In this document: piece by piece, positions 36,303-47,742 of the stretch
How positions within the stretch are numbered: position 1 is the first letter of the stretch
How the letters are laid out: each line of letters starts with the position of its first letter
Assembly: GCA_954871525.1 (NCBI GenBank)
Contig: OX940868.1
Coordinates: 12,080,056-12,144,055, forward strand
Reading direction: 5' to 3'
Length of the DNA: 64,000 bases
Source of the DNA: Parietaria judaica
Taxonomy: Eukaryota; Streptophyta; Magnoliopsida; Rosales; Urticaceae
Notes under the pieces: generated by a model
Told to the model about the DNA's origin: nothing
Databases searched by the model: none
What the model saw: the letters and a program-made list of their open reading frames with translations, nothing else
Position numbers and translations under genes: made by a program

Positions 36303-36453
36303 TCCTCATGTTCATGATCATATGTACTCATAATTCTTCTTACATATATACATCTATGTAGTTACGTGTAGAAATGTAATCGTACGAACATATCATGTAG
36401 TTTAGTTGCTTGAGACTTGATTGTTTGTTACTACGACTTTTTGTTTTGGTTTA

Positions 36454-36458
<5 letters not shown>

Positions 36459-36497
<39 letters not shown>
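36459..36497. repeat. (TA)n microsatellite
   Basis: An alternating TA tract of about 39 bp, with one CA interruption near its start. It lies 160 bp after the DUF688 stop codon, perhaps within its 3' UTR. Likely length-variable. Confidence 0.9.
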
Positions 36498-36500
<3 letters not shown>

Positions 36501-36619
36501 CATGTCTACAAAGTCTTACCTGTATTTGTGTAGTTTCGCTGTATAAGTTGTACGATTGTTATTTCGAGTGACGTGTGTAAATTGTCTTATTCGTGACGGA
36601 GTACAGATTACTTACATGG

Positions 36620-37060
36620 TTAGTTGCGGCAAAAATGTTTAACTTCGTCCAAAGTTGCACTTAATGCTGCATATAAATTTTGACGGCAAAAATACCTTGC
36701 CTCACTTATTTCTAGCGGCATTACACCTTGCAGCATACATGGATCTCCACGTCATCACGATTACACGATTGCATATTTTAGATTGAAGTTTATTATCTCT
36801 TCTAAAACACTTTAAATTATTTAAAATAATTTGCTCTTTAGAAACTGTTTAGGAAGAGATAATGGAACAGTTTATACATACCACACTTATTAGTAGCGTG
36901 GATATCCACGTCATCGCGATTAAACGCCAAGTCCACATCATCACGTTTAATCGTGATGACGTGGATATATGTATATATATATATATGCTGCCAGTTTGTA
37001 ATGCTACTAGTAATTATAAGTGCGGTAAGATATTTTAAATTTCTGCGGCTAAAATTGGTA
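36620..37060. mobile_element. Imperfect palindromic MITE-like element
   Basis: The inner arms pair well: CCACGTCATCACGATTA near 36750 with TAATCGTGATGACGTGG near 36950. GCGGCATTAC and GCAGCATA also find reverse partners near 36985-37010. The outer parts contain GCGGCAAAAAT motifs (36631, 36683) and their reverse-type partners. Ends and target duplication are not clear. Confidence 0.5.
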
Positions 37061-37065
37061 TATAC

Positions 37066-37527
37066 TATAGGAATAATAGCGGCTAAAGTAGTTAAACTTT
37101 TATGATTTGTGTCGATAAAGGTCCAAACTGGATTTATAGCGGCTAAAGTAGCCAAACTCGGTCAATCTGTGGCAAGCATTTATTCCGTCTAGTCAAACTT
37201 AACATCCGTTAGTCTATCGCCACGTCAAACTATAATATTTTAACTTTTATTTACATGACGTGAACAAGCGAAACAAAAATATAAAAAATGGTTTATTGCG
37301 GCATAAATACCCAAACTTTGGTTTTATCACGGCATAAATACCCAAAGTTTGATATAACGTGTAAGTGACGTGGCGATAGACTAACAAATGTTAAGTTTGA
37401 CTGGACGGAATTAGTGCTTGTCACAGATTGACCGAATTTGGCTACTTTAGCCGCTATAAATCCAGTTTGGACCTTTATTGACACAAATCATGAAAGTTTG
37501 GCTACTTTAGCCACTATTATCCCTATA
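37066..37527. mobile_element. 460-bp palindromic element
   Basis: The left arm begins TATAGGAATAATAGCGGCTA (37066). The right arm ends with TAGCCACTATTATCCCTATA (near 37527). Inner blocks such as TAGTCAAACTTAACATCCGT and GATAGACTAACAAATGTTAA pair across a centre near 37297. The whole unit is a hairpin without coding capacity. Its termini resemble those of the element at 8373-9702 (AGGGATAATAGCGGC). Confidence 0.7.
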
Positions 37528-37543
37528 CTATATAAGTATTAAA

Positions 37544-38534
37544 GGGTAAATTGCGGCTAATGTACACAATGTTTGATTTTGTGCAGATTATGTACCCAAT
37601 GTTTATTTTCGGCGGCTAATGTACCCAATGTTTGATCCGTTAGATATTTTTGGGTTTCCGTCAGTTGACCATTAGAGAGTTATCCTTCTCTATATGTACA
37701 CTTTTCGTATTTTTGACATAAGTCACTCATTTTTTGTCCAAATTTTATACACGACCTGTGGTTAGAAAGAAAAGAGATAGATTTACAACTTTTGTGTTTT
37801 AAGTTTTGTAAAATCAAATTTTTAAAAAATACAAAATTTCAAGTACAACATAAAATTGGACATTAGTTTAATACAAAATATTTTTTTCGAGCAAATTTTA
37901 ATATAGTTAATTACTTTTTATGATGAAACTTAAAAGAAAAAAGTTGTAGATAAATGTTTTATCTTTCCAAGGGGTGTTTATATATAAATTTTGGATAAAA
38001 AACGAGTGAGTTATGCCAAAAATATGAAATATTATTTCACATCACATCTTTCATATTTTTGGCATAACTCACTCATTTTTTGTCAAAAAATTATAAATAA
38101 ACATCTGTTAAAAAGATAAATCATATATATACAAATTTTTGCTTTTACGTTTCATCATAAAAAGTCATTAACTATATTAAAATCTGCTCGAAATAAATAT
38201 TTTGCAATAAACTAATGCCTAGTTTTACGTTGTATTTGAAATTTCGTATTTTTTAAAGCTGATTTTACAAAAATTAAAACATCAAAGTTGTAGATCTATC
38301 TCTTATATTTCCAACCATAGGTAGTGCATAAAATTTGGACAAAAAATGAGCGAGTTATGTCAAAAATACGAAACATGTACATATAGAGGAGGATAACTCT
38401 CTAACGTTCAACTGACGGAAAACCCAAAAATATCTAACGGGTCAAACATTGGGTATATTAGCTGTCGAGAATAAACATTGGGTACATAATCCGCATAAAA
38501 TAAAACATTAGGTACATTAACCGCAGGTTACCCG
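37544..38534. mobile_element. 990-bp foldback element with 8-bp target duplication
   Basis: The left end GGGTAAATTGCGGCTAATGT (37544) pairs with the right end ACATTAACCGCAGGTTACCC. GTATTAAA flanks both sides (37536-37543 and 38535-38542). The two halves are reverse complements almost throughout, meeting near 38036 (GGCATAACTCACTCATTTTT and its partner). It has no coding frame. The 8-bp duplication shows it moved as a unit. Confidence 0.8.
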
Positions 38535-38542
38535 GTATTAAA

Positions 38543-39530
38543 TTGCAACTTTACAAGTTAAGGATTTTTGCCAAAATTAATCTGTATTTAAATAATGTAG
38601 ACCAAGATTCAAAAACACATTAAAACCTGTAAATAAATATGATAACAAATCGAGGGAAGGTTAAAATTGTTAGTTCAGTGTACACTGTACACAAACTCCC
38701 CTTGGCCAAAATGACTGCCTTGTCGATTGTGAACGACACGAAACATGACAAAAGACACATATGTAACAAACGGCAATACTTTTCCAACAAAGTCAAAGGT
38801 CAAATTAGAGCAAACAAACAACTGTCATTTGATCAAACGATATTTGCAAAGAATATCAACCCTAGGGCAGGCTAGGGTGGCCGGGCCGTACGCATGGGCG
38901 ATGGGCGGACTAAGCCCGTGTCTCTCAGTCCATTTATTAATAATTAGTAAAATAACACTCAAGTTTTCATAGTAAGTGATGCCGATATTATTAATCCTTT
39001 TTGTTTTCCAATTCGATGACTTTAAGGAATTTATTTCCTGTAGCGTTTGTATGCTCACTTCATATTGGGGAGAAGACACCCCATTGCCGAATGAAGTAAA
39101 AAATCGAGCTTCATGCTTGTGTTGGTCGAGTTTCTTAGCTTGTCCAATTCATTTTCACTCCTTTCCTACGCTCTTGTCTACACCAATTAGTAAAATATTT
39201 TTAATGATCATTTTCTCTCGATTTTATATATCTCGGGCCCAAAGTTAGCCGAATGTTTGGCTACCGTGGGCCCCAAAATAATTATAAATTCCAACGTGAT
39301 TTTTTTTTTTAAATCAACATTTCTTGGTCTTATGATGTATTTATGTAACAATAATTAACCAAAACCATAGGACATCTTTAACAAGTAAATCAAAGGAGCT
39401 TTTCATTTTCACACTGGCCACCAACCATAATTTAATAAATAAAGAAAAAAATCATTCCAAATACGTTATTGAACTTGTATTTTACAAATATCATCAATGA
39501 TCGATCGAAAACATTAATAATACATTTAAT
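38543..39530. other. Intergenic DNA, no gene seen
   Basis: Short frames near 38639-39248 show no known domain. Poly-T near 39300 and AT-rich DNA follow. Nothing else is supportable before the duplication begins at 39531. Confidence 0.5.
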
Positions 39531-39900
39531 TAACACAACTCCGAAGTCCAACCCCATAATAAAGGTAGGGTGTTCATTTAGCGTCCCCACTCTTCAATCT
39601 CTTAAACATAACATTAATGTTCACTTAATTATAAACCATAATCGATCCACAAAACGCAAACACAATTCGCTTTACGTTTTTCAAATAACAACGCACGACT
39701 TGGAATTTCGTGGTTGTACGTTTCTGCTTTGAATGTTCTCTATAATATATATGTACCCGGAAAATGAATGTTTTGTCACGTCAAGTAAAACTAAGAGGAA
39801 AAGACAAAAAAAAAAAACAAAAAAAAGTGGACCCTCAGAAAAATGAATGTGAAAAAGTCGAAACTCATACACATATTTCTGCTAAATGTTAAGTGCTATG

Positions 39901-42900
39901 CTATCTACCGGCGTCCAGCGACGAGTAAGACAACGCACCAAGCGAGAGCGACCGGTAAGACGTGATTTTATCGCTGGACATTCCTTCCATATACCTCGCG
40001 TTGAGCTGATTCACTCGCTGAGAGTCGAAGAGCGCCCATTGGTCGATCCCCGGAAGCTCGTCGTCACCGTTCATGTACCGCAGGACCTGCCTCATCCCCG
40101 GCCGGGCCTCCGGCTTGTAGTGCGAGCAGATCAGCCCCAGCTTGAGCACGCACTCCATCTCCTTTGGGGCGTATTCGGACCCCAAATTCGGGTCAGCCAC
40201 GTCTAAAACCCGTCCGTCGTGGAAGCACTCCATGACCCAGTCGACGAGCACGAAGTTCCCGGGCCCGATGGGCCTCCGGCCCGTGGCGACCTCGAGGAGG
40301 AGTGCCCCGAAGGCGAAGACGTCAGTGGAGGGCGAGGCCTTACCGAAGCGGGCGAGCTCCGGCGCGATGTAGCCGATGGTGCCGACAACAGCGGTGGTGC
40401 GCGAGAGCTCGCCGTGGTCGTGCAGCCGGGCGAGGCCGAAGTCGCCAAGGCGCGCAGCCATGTTCTCGTCGATGAGGACATTGTTAGACTTGACGTCGCG
40501 GTGGATGACGACCTGCTCCCACTCCTCGTGGAGGTAGAGCAGCCCTGAGGCCACACCTTTGAGGATGTTCGCCCGGTGCTCCCACCCGAGAACGAAGCCG
40601 TTTTTCGGGTTGAAGATGAGGGAGTCCAGGCTGCCGTACGGGATGTACTCGTACACGATCAGCAGATTGTTCTTGTTCTTGCACCAACCTGAAGTTCAAT
40701 TTGTTAGGGTTTCACATGATACTGTTCTACGGTTTTATAAAACGTTAATTGCAAATGAAAATATTATTATGCGCTATTCGCGGAAAAAGTACCAAAAATT
40801 ATCTTTCAATTTTGGCACATTTTATAAACTTTTTGTGGAGGAAAATGAAAAAAGTGTCATTGTTGTAAGTACCAAATGTTTCTCGTTAGTAGTACCCAAA
40901 ATGTTATCTTCCATGTATCACCATTTGACTCGCTCCACGTCACACGTGGTAGATAATGGAGAAAATTTGTTACTTAAAGCAAGGAAATTATTTTTTTATT
41001 TTCGGTACTTTTGACTCGATAAAAAGTTGGAATATGACAAATATTTTGAGATGCTTCATTACTTTCTATAAAAAAAATATATATTTAACATCATTTAATT
41101 AGTGAATTTTTGGCGCCATGCTTATTGAACTTAATATTGAAAATAATGAGCGTATGATGTGATTGATGAACTTCCGTACATTGAAAATAACTTAAAATTT
41201 GATAAAATAATCGCATCCAAAATTAGTTCAGATAGTAAGCGAGGTTGATTCGGTTAACGATCATATTTGGTAAATTTAAGGTTTCACTCATATATTTACT
41301 TCTTGTCTTTTTTTACTATTTAATATAGATATTCAGAACTTAGAGTTCAGAATAATTTACAGCTATATCCTCTCTTTTATTTTAATATTTCGTAACTTAT
41401 TATAAACATATTATGTTATCAATTTTTTTTATACTCCTTCATTTTTTTTTATAAATATATTAATGTTTTTGCATTATCCCTAGTAAGTAGGTTTTGATAA
41501 TATAATTAATGTATTTTTATAAACAAATAATGTAAATTTGACCAGAATTTTATAATCTATGATAAAACTCTTAACAATATTTTAGGGTCTGTTTGTTTAC
41601 ATTAAGATTAAGACGTCTGAAACTGAATGCACATCTGAATAGTAAGATGTGACATATGAATCTGAATGACAGATAATTGAGTGTCTTTGTTTTTTAAGAT
41701 CTGAATGTAATTTTATTTTTTAATTGAATTTAACTATACAATATTAAATAAAATATATTATATTTATTATAAATTGGGACGATATATATAATAAAATAAA
41801 TAATTAAGCAAATTTAATAAATATTATGAGATACAATATTTATATAGTAATAATTATATTTAAATTTTAATTCAATTTAATTCAATTTCATTAATATAAA
41901 TCAATTTATGAATAAATTAATTCACTAATTTGATTTTTTTAAATCAATAAATGTACGTGTATAAATGTTATAGGAGAGAGAAAAATGAGTGGAGATATGA
42001 ACGTGAGAACTAATATTGTAGCTCTTAATGGTTAAGACTTGATGCTAGGTCTGACCGATTAAGTGCTTATTCAGATCCATTAAGATCTTTAGCATGAAAA
42101 AAATAAATGCACTTAATAATTCTAAATCTTACCCATTAAGATCAAGATGCTCATTAAGAGCAAACAAACACACCCTTAGTTTTTAGAGATAATAAAAATT
42201 GTGTGAGGGTGCCATTAGACCTTTATTAAAAAATCAATGTAAACTTACCTTGGAGGTTGACCAGATTCTTGTGCCTCAACCTTCCTAGGCTCTCGATCTC
42301 TGCCGCAAACTCCCGCATCCCCTCCTCGCAACTCCGTGTGATCTTCTTCACCGCCACTTGGGACCCGGTGGTCGGCAATACGCCACGGTAGACAGCGCCG
42401 AAGCCGCCTACTCCGATGACCTCCGTGTCCTTAAACCCCTTTGTCGCAGCATAGAGATCCTTGAAGCGAAACCTGTGTGGACAGTCCACTTCCCAATCCT
42501 CAAGCCTCTCAAAGGTCATCACTCTTTTGTACACCGTCATGAACAAGAGAGCCAATATTAGAGTTACGATCACTGCCGACAGAGCCGCAATCAAAGCCTT
42601 TGTCGAGATGCGGAACACGGACGAGGTCTTCTCTTTTGGTGGGGGCGGAAGCAGTGAGAGGTTCAATGCCGGAGCAGCTTCGCCTATCGCGAAACTCCAG
42701 CCAAGAACGTAGTGAGCACTCGCCTGTTCTCCCGTTGACGACGAAAACCCAACGTACATTTCGCTCTGGAATACCTCACTCAGGTTCACCCCGTGGGAAA
42801 GAAGTGACTTGATCGGCTTTCTCGCTACAGAAATTGGTGCGATCGTGACGTTGACGACACCATTCGGGCCGTCATAGTCGACCCAAGCTTGTATTGGGTT

Positions 42901-43494
42901 CCCGCTCCTGAGGTCAAGATCTTCCTCGTTAGTAGGCGACGTGTCCCTGATGAATCCGGCCGGCTTCTGCTGCGCGGAGACCATGCTGTTGATGTTGATC
43001 CCAACGTGGTTTCCGTTATAGGTATCGGTGTTCTCGTTGAGGCCGTTGACAGTGTCGAACTCCACAGCAAGGATGTGATTAGTAGCGTTCCCGTCGTTCG
43101 CGGAGTTGAAGAGACCGAGGAAGTGCCCGGCCTCAGCGTCAGGGAACGTGGTCGTCGGCGCGATGGTAAAGGCTAGACCATATCCGCCGGGGCTCGACTG
43201 TGCAGACACGATGGCAAATACGAAGTGCGTGCTGAAGGACGAGACTTGAGCTGAGCCGTTAAACAGATCGAGAGGCTCTCGGTAGAATGAGTTCCCGGTA
43301 ACCGACAAGGAGCGGTTGGTGAGCCTCAGGACGCCGGAGGACTTGATTATGGAGGCTCCCGATCGGACGAGGATGTCGTCTCTGCTCTCGTTGAAGCCAT
43401 TGAAGGTGAAGTTTCTTGTTTGCGATTGGGTTGAGATGGGAGAGAGGAACAAGAGGAAGAAGACCAAGGTGATTCTCTCCAAAACCTTGGCCAT
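39901..43494 (-). CDS. L-type lectin receptor-like kinase, copy 1
   Basis: Two exons, 42249-43494 and 39901-40688, with a GT-AG phase-1 intron splitting the Gly codon of LQ-G-WC. They encode 677 residues, the usual LecRK size. Signal peptide about 1-24; legume-lectin domain about 27-273, with the VEFDT metal-site region and NGNHVGININS; Pro-rich linker about 282-286; membrane helix about 299-322. The kinase domain starts near 355: GVGGFGAVYRG (361-371), catalytic Lys 383 in VAVKK, HRDVKSNN with Asp480, DFGLAR (498-503) and APE (524-526). All key catalytic residues are present. It should be a plasma-membrane receptor with an extracellular lectin domain. The kinase part resembles the clade V/VI LecRKs linked to immunity, by recall. 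Most Arabidopsis LecRK genes lack introns, so this intron is notable. Confidence 0.93.
41585..42175. mobile_element. Tourist-like MITE in LecRK intron, copy 1
   Basis: The terminal repeats GGGTCTGTTTGTTT (41585) and AAACAAACACACCC (ending 42175) are flanked by TTA on both sides, the PIF/Harbinger target duplication. The 591-bp interior has further paired blocks (ATTAAGATTAAGACGTCTGA and its partners). It has no coding capacity and makes up over a third of the 1560-bp intron. Confidence 0.8.
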
Positions 43495-43577
43495 TTTGAT
43501 CGGCGAGAGATTAGATTAGTAATGTAAACAGGAATTAAGAGATGATAGAGTTTAGAATAATAATGTTGAGAAAATGA

Positions 43578-43892
43578 ATATATATATATATAGGGGTTGG
43601 GAGAGAAAAGGAGATGGACTTTTAGAGTCAAAGTTGAAAGTAACACTTAAAGAAATATTGGCATCCAATCACTTAATTGCCTTTGGAGTCAAAAGAGAAA
43701 AGTAAGTACGTAGCGAGTTAATTACTTGTGTTAGTGTGAGTTAAGTACTGTCCATAGTTAAACTAATACCTGTTTTATGATTAATTTTAAATCTAATCTC
43801 TCCACTATATAGTCAATTAAGGTTGAAAACATTTTTAACCCTAATTATTGGGTAATTTCAGTGGAACCCTAATTATAAACACACCCGGTCAA
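43578..43892 (-). promoter_or_regulatory. LecRK promoter with W-box cluster, copy 1
   Basis: Upstream of the start codon at 43494, a TA tract at 43578-43592 can serve as a TATA region. Minus-strand TTGACT occurs at 43626-43631, 43687-43692 and 43811-43816, and TTGACC at 43887-43892. TTGACY is the core bound by WRKY factors. Four cores in about 300 bp is more than chance would give. Function is inferred. Confidence 0.45.
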
Positions 43893-45249
43893 AACATGTG
43901 TGCCCTATTCAACCCTACGTGTTAAGGTTGTTTTCCGATGACACCTATCAAAAAATAAAAGTTGGAATCTGAAATGTAGAATGAGAAACAAATTCCCATA
44001 CTAATATGTTTCTTCATAGGAATAACATGTGACGCGGTCGCGATTACTAGAATGGCGTTGAAAATTAAACAATGCTAGGGAAATTGAATGTTAGATCATA
44101 TAATATATAGATAGACATTTATCAAAATGAATTCTCTGGGCACCAATATAGTTGGGTCAATGTCGTGTGACGTCGTTTGCAGTCATGGACATGAAAGTCA
44201 ACGAAGAGAAGAAGTGTTAGCGTCTAGTTTGGCGTGTGAGATCGACTCCGTTGAAGTTGCTACGATTCTTCCTTGTTGAATTAAATTAAAATCATTGACG
44301 TTTTTGGCGATTAAGCTTTTCACGAAATCAATAGATTTATATGCCCTCGCGAGCCAGCCAATCTTCATGGCCACAAACGACTTGCTTAATCGTTTGGCTC
44401 ACAATAATACTAGTCCATGTGGACCAAATGCTGCATCTAGATGCCTGCTTGGGAATATGCTTGCCCAGATTTTGCCAAAACAAATATATAAATAGACATC
44501 TAATTCATATTTATTGCCGAACAAAATTGCTAAGTTCTGATAATAACATCTCCTTCAAACTGGAATTGAAAACCCGGAAATTAACTTATTTCGTCCATGT
44601 CCCAAAAAATTGGGACGCTTTTTTGTCGCGGTTTTCCAAAATTTCCCCCTTTTTTTTTTCAAACTGTGACAAATTTAGGGGAAAAACCGGGACAAAATGA
44701 CAAAATACAAAATTCAAAGTCCAAATTACCGAAATCAAATATTAAATCTAAATCTAAAATAAAAACATAATCTTAGATCTTATGAAGACATAAACAACAT
44801 TATCATATAATAAATTTTAATATATATATATATACATATTTACTTAAAATCGGATCCGGGACAAAATATCAAGAATTTGAGTGTCGTCGTGGTTCTCGGT
44901 TTCAAAACTAAATTTCCTTGTTTTTTTATATACGATCCGGCTTGGTACCGGACAAAAGCGTGAACCGTGTACAAAAATTTAAGCCTCACATGCATTAAAA
45001 TAAATAGTAAAAAGATATGCGTGACAAGTTAAATGTTAATACTAGAGTTTGACAACTTGATAAAGGAAAATAGAAAATAGATACATATTATTATTTTTTT
45101 AAAAAAAATAATCAATATTTATATTGCTAATATTTTTTTGTGTTATTAACGGTAAAATTACTCAAGTTACGGCATAGAGCTAACTTAAAAAATTCTGGCA
45201 AGAGTATCAAAATTTATTTTTTAGCGGATTGGTAGACCTCATCCACTTT
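43893..45249. other. Upstream DNA of LecRK copy 1, no gene
   Basis: No gene seen. Two further TTGAC-type cores occur near 44155 and 44196. Short frames at 44295-44700 have no known domain. The same content recurs at 51735-53091. Confidence 0.5.
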
Positions 45250-45958
45250 TATAGTAAGATGTAGTTGTGATTACAGATAAACCAGTAAGGTTTTATTGGC
45301 ATATATACGTGCCAAAAGATTATGGATTGGGCCACTTGGGCCCACATTAGTTAATTGGTCAACTCATAAACTAATTAAGGTATTAATATGATTAATTGGG
45401 CTTGAATTAATATGATTAAATAAAGCATATTAACCATAAACCCTAAGCCTATAAATACACGTGATTAGTAATGTAAAATCCTAAGCATTCATCTTTTCCC
45501 GTGATTATTCAAGTAAAACCCTAAACTTATAAATACACGTGATTAATCACTCCCAAAACTGAGAGATAAAATCGCCCCCTCCATTCTCGAGAGAGAGGTC
45601 GAGTTATTCGATCGTGATGAGTCTTTGTTTGTGTGCTAATTGTTGAGGATGAACTAATATTTCGAGGAGGCAATTTTTGACCAAGAGAGGTGTTTTGTTA
45701 GCATTGTGGTGTACTACGTAAAGGCCGCAAATTTGAGCGTCTTGTGATCGATGGTGGCGGCGTGGTGCTAGGTGGTGGCATAAGCGATATCTCCGACGAA
45801 AGCTTGGAGATCCGGCTCATAGAAAAATCAAAAGGATTCGTCTCTAGATTTATTCTCATCGGGTTAGTTTTGATTATGTCATGTTATCTAGATTTATTGA
45901 TTTGAGGATTTTTATAATTTTCCCTTTCGGAGTTGAGAATATCCTGGGATTCCCAACA
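45250..45958 (+). repeat. Copia-type solo LTR fragment, unit 1
   Basis: It contains two TATA-like CTATAAATACACGTG / TTATAAATACACGTG blocks (about 45450 and 45530), a C/T-rich transcribed part, and the terminal GGGATTCCCAACA ending at 45958, typical of Copia LTR ends. No primer-binding site follows, and the left edge is approximate. Its arrangement is like the LTR-type sequence at 63.06 kb. Confidence 0.5.
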
Positions 45959-47372
45959 AAATCATTCTGTAAGATTTGTCTCAATAAGTTGATTGCGGAT
46001 TTCAAGTGATTTATTTTTCGTATCTTTTCAACTGAAATAAGAAGTTATAAGTCTCATGGTCGTATGTTAACTCACATGGATTTCTCAAAGCATATTGTTA
46101 GTTTATTGCATTACCAAAACATTGAGTATACACAAACTACGTTACCAGAACACTGAACATCATATCTCTTTTAATTACTATATATTTCCGCGTATACGTT
46201 TAGTAACTATATTACAATCCGCATAATCACATAAACTGACTTCACAAAATTAAACAAGTTTCACAATTTATTTTCTCTCATTATTAACCTATCCTGTATT
46301 TAACTATATAATTTGGATCTTATGTAACTAGCTACGAATTAATTTTTGAACAATTTCTACGACTTTCTTGTTAAATTTCTGCTTTAGTACGTCTTGGCTC
46401 GAATTGGGAATAAATAATTAGCTCATTTGTGTCTAATCTTGTCGGTCTAAACGACCAAAAGTATTGAGCACATTTTTATTTTCATTGAAAATATTGATTT
46501 GGTTGAATAAAGTAAATAACTTTAATATATAGAAGTCAAGGCCCTTTGACCCAAGTCAAATCCCATCGGCCCAGTCGGAGCCCATTAGATGAGGCCCCAA
46601 AGACGGGGCCTAAAAGACAGAGTCTAGCAGCCGAAGGCAACCTTAAAAAGAATCCCGACGGTGACCCAATAAGAAACCCAACTACCAGGTGTTAGACAGA
46701 CAACCTTAGAAGCATAGTTTGAAATTTTGCGATAATCGAGCGATTATCACTCGGAATGAGGTCTCGGTAAGTTTTCTCTCTTAATCGTTGTCGTTTTATA
46801 CTTATCGCGATTTTTGGGTTTGAAAGCTCATGTACTTGTCACCCAAATTTATCAAGTTGAAATATTCAAAAACTAAGATTAGTTTCGGTCAAAAACGAAA
46901 GTTGACTATAAATTGATGTTTTAACTACGGCAAAAATACCAATTAAACTTTTGACAAAAATAATTACGTTTGCACACCACACCTTACCTCGGCTTGCCAC
47001 GTCCGGCCGGACGGAGGGCGGTGGCGCGCTTGTGCTAGTGAACCATTTGTGTGAGTCCTCTCTCATCCACAAAATTGTGTGACCCAAAGGGCCGAAGCCT
47101 TTATCCCAATTTTGTGGTATATAAACCATTCAAATTCTTGTAAACTAGAAATGTTGGACTCTTGGATGAGAGGTAAGCCATGTGTAAAGCAAAATTTCAT
47201 TACCTTGTTAAACAAGTTTCAACATCTATATTATGTTTCAACATTTATATTATGTTTTATATTATTTTATATGTTTTCCATTCATAATCGATCAATAAGT
47301 TCGACAAAGGAAAACGATAACTTTCATAGGTTTTCCATCGATAAATCTATCAACAAAGGATTAATCCGTTGA
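45959..47372. other. Distal part of duplication unit 1, no gene
   Basis: A small perfect hairpin, GATAATCG-AG-CGATTATC, lies near 46732-46749. A GC-richer patch at 46975-47110 contains an open frame without known domain. Near 46925, CGGCAAAAATACC resembles the MITE terminal motif seen elsewhere in the window. The equivalent in unit 2 is 53801-55215. Confidence 0.5.
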
Positions 47373-47742
47373 TAACACAACTCCGAAGTCCAACCCCATA
47401 ATAAAGGTAGGGTGTTCATTTAGCGTCCCCACTCTTCAATCTCTTAAACATAACATTAATGTTCACTTAATTATAAACCATAATCGATCCACAAAACGCA
47501 AACACAATTCGCTTTACGTTTTTCAAATAACAACGCACGACTTGGAATTTCGTGGTTGTACGTTTCTGCTTTGAATGTTCTCTATAATATATATGTACCC
47601 GGAAAATGAATGTTTTGTCACGTCAAGTAAAACTAAGAGGAAAAGACAAAAAAAAAAAACAAAAAAAAGTGGACCCTCAGAAAAATGAATGTGAAAAAGT
47701 CGAAACTCATACACATATTTCTGCTAAATGTTAAGTGCTATG

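Larger units (their letters stand above)
39531..47372. repeat. Tandem segmental duplication, unit 1 (7842 bp)
   Basis: This unit is repeated directly at 47373-55215. Coordinates keep a constant offset of 7842 from 39531 to about 46845, then 7843. It holds one lectin receptor kinase gene, its upstream region, a Tourist-like MITE in the intron, and an LTR fragment. Left flank sequence (..ACATTTAAT) stops matching exactly at 39531. Confidence 0.97.

Noticed and set aside
40203..40656. Overlapping frames rich in Ser/Thr/Pro and Gly/Asp on both strands of the kinase exon
   Set aside because: They are shadows of the GC-rich LecRK coding exon, repeated identically at 48045-48498.
41585..42175. The Tourist-like MITE as a derivative of the Harbinger relic at 25699-27247
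   Set aside because: Both have TTA flanks, but the ends differ (GGGTCTGTTTGTTT versus GGGCATCTCCAACC), so there is no evidence of a direct link.
45440..45540. AACCCTAA motifs as interstitial telomere sequence
   Set aside because: Only isolated single copies occur inside an LTR promoter region, with no tandem array.
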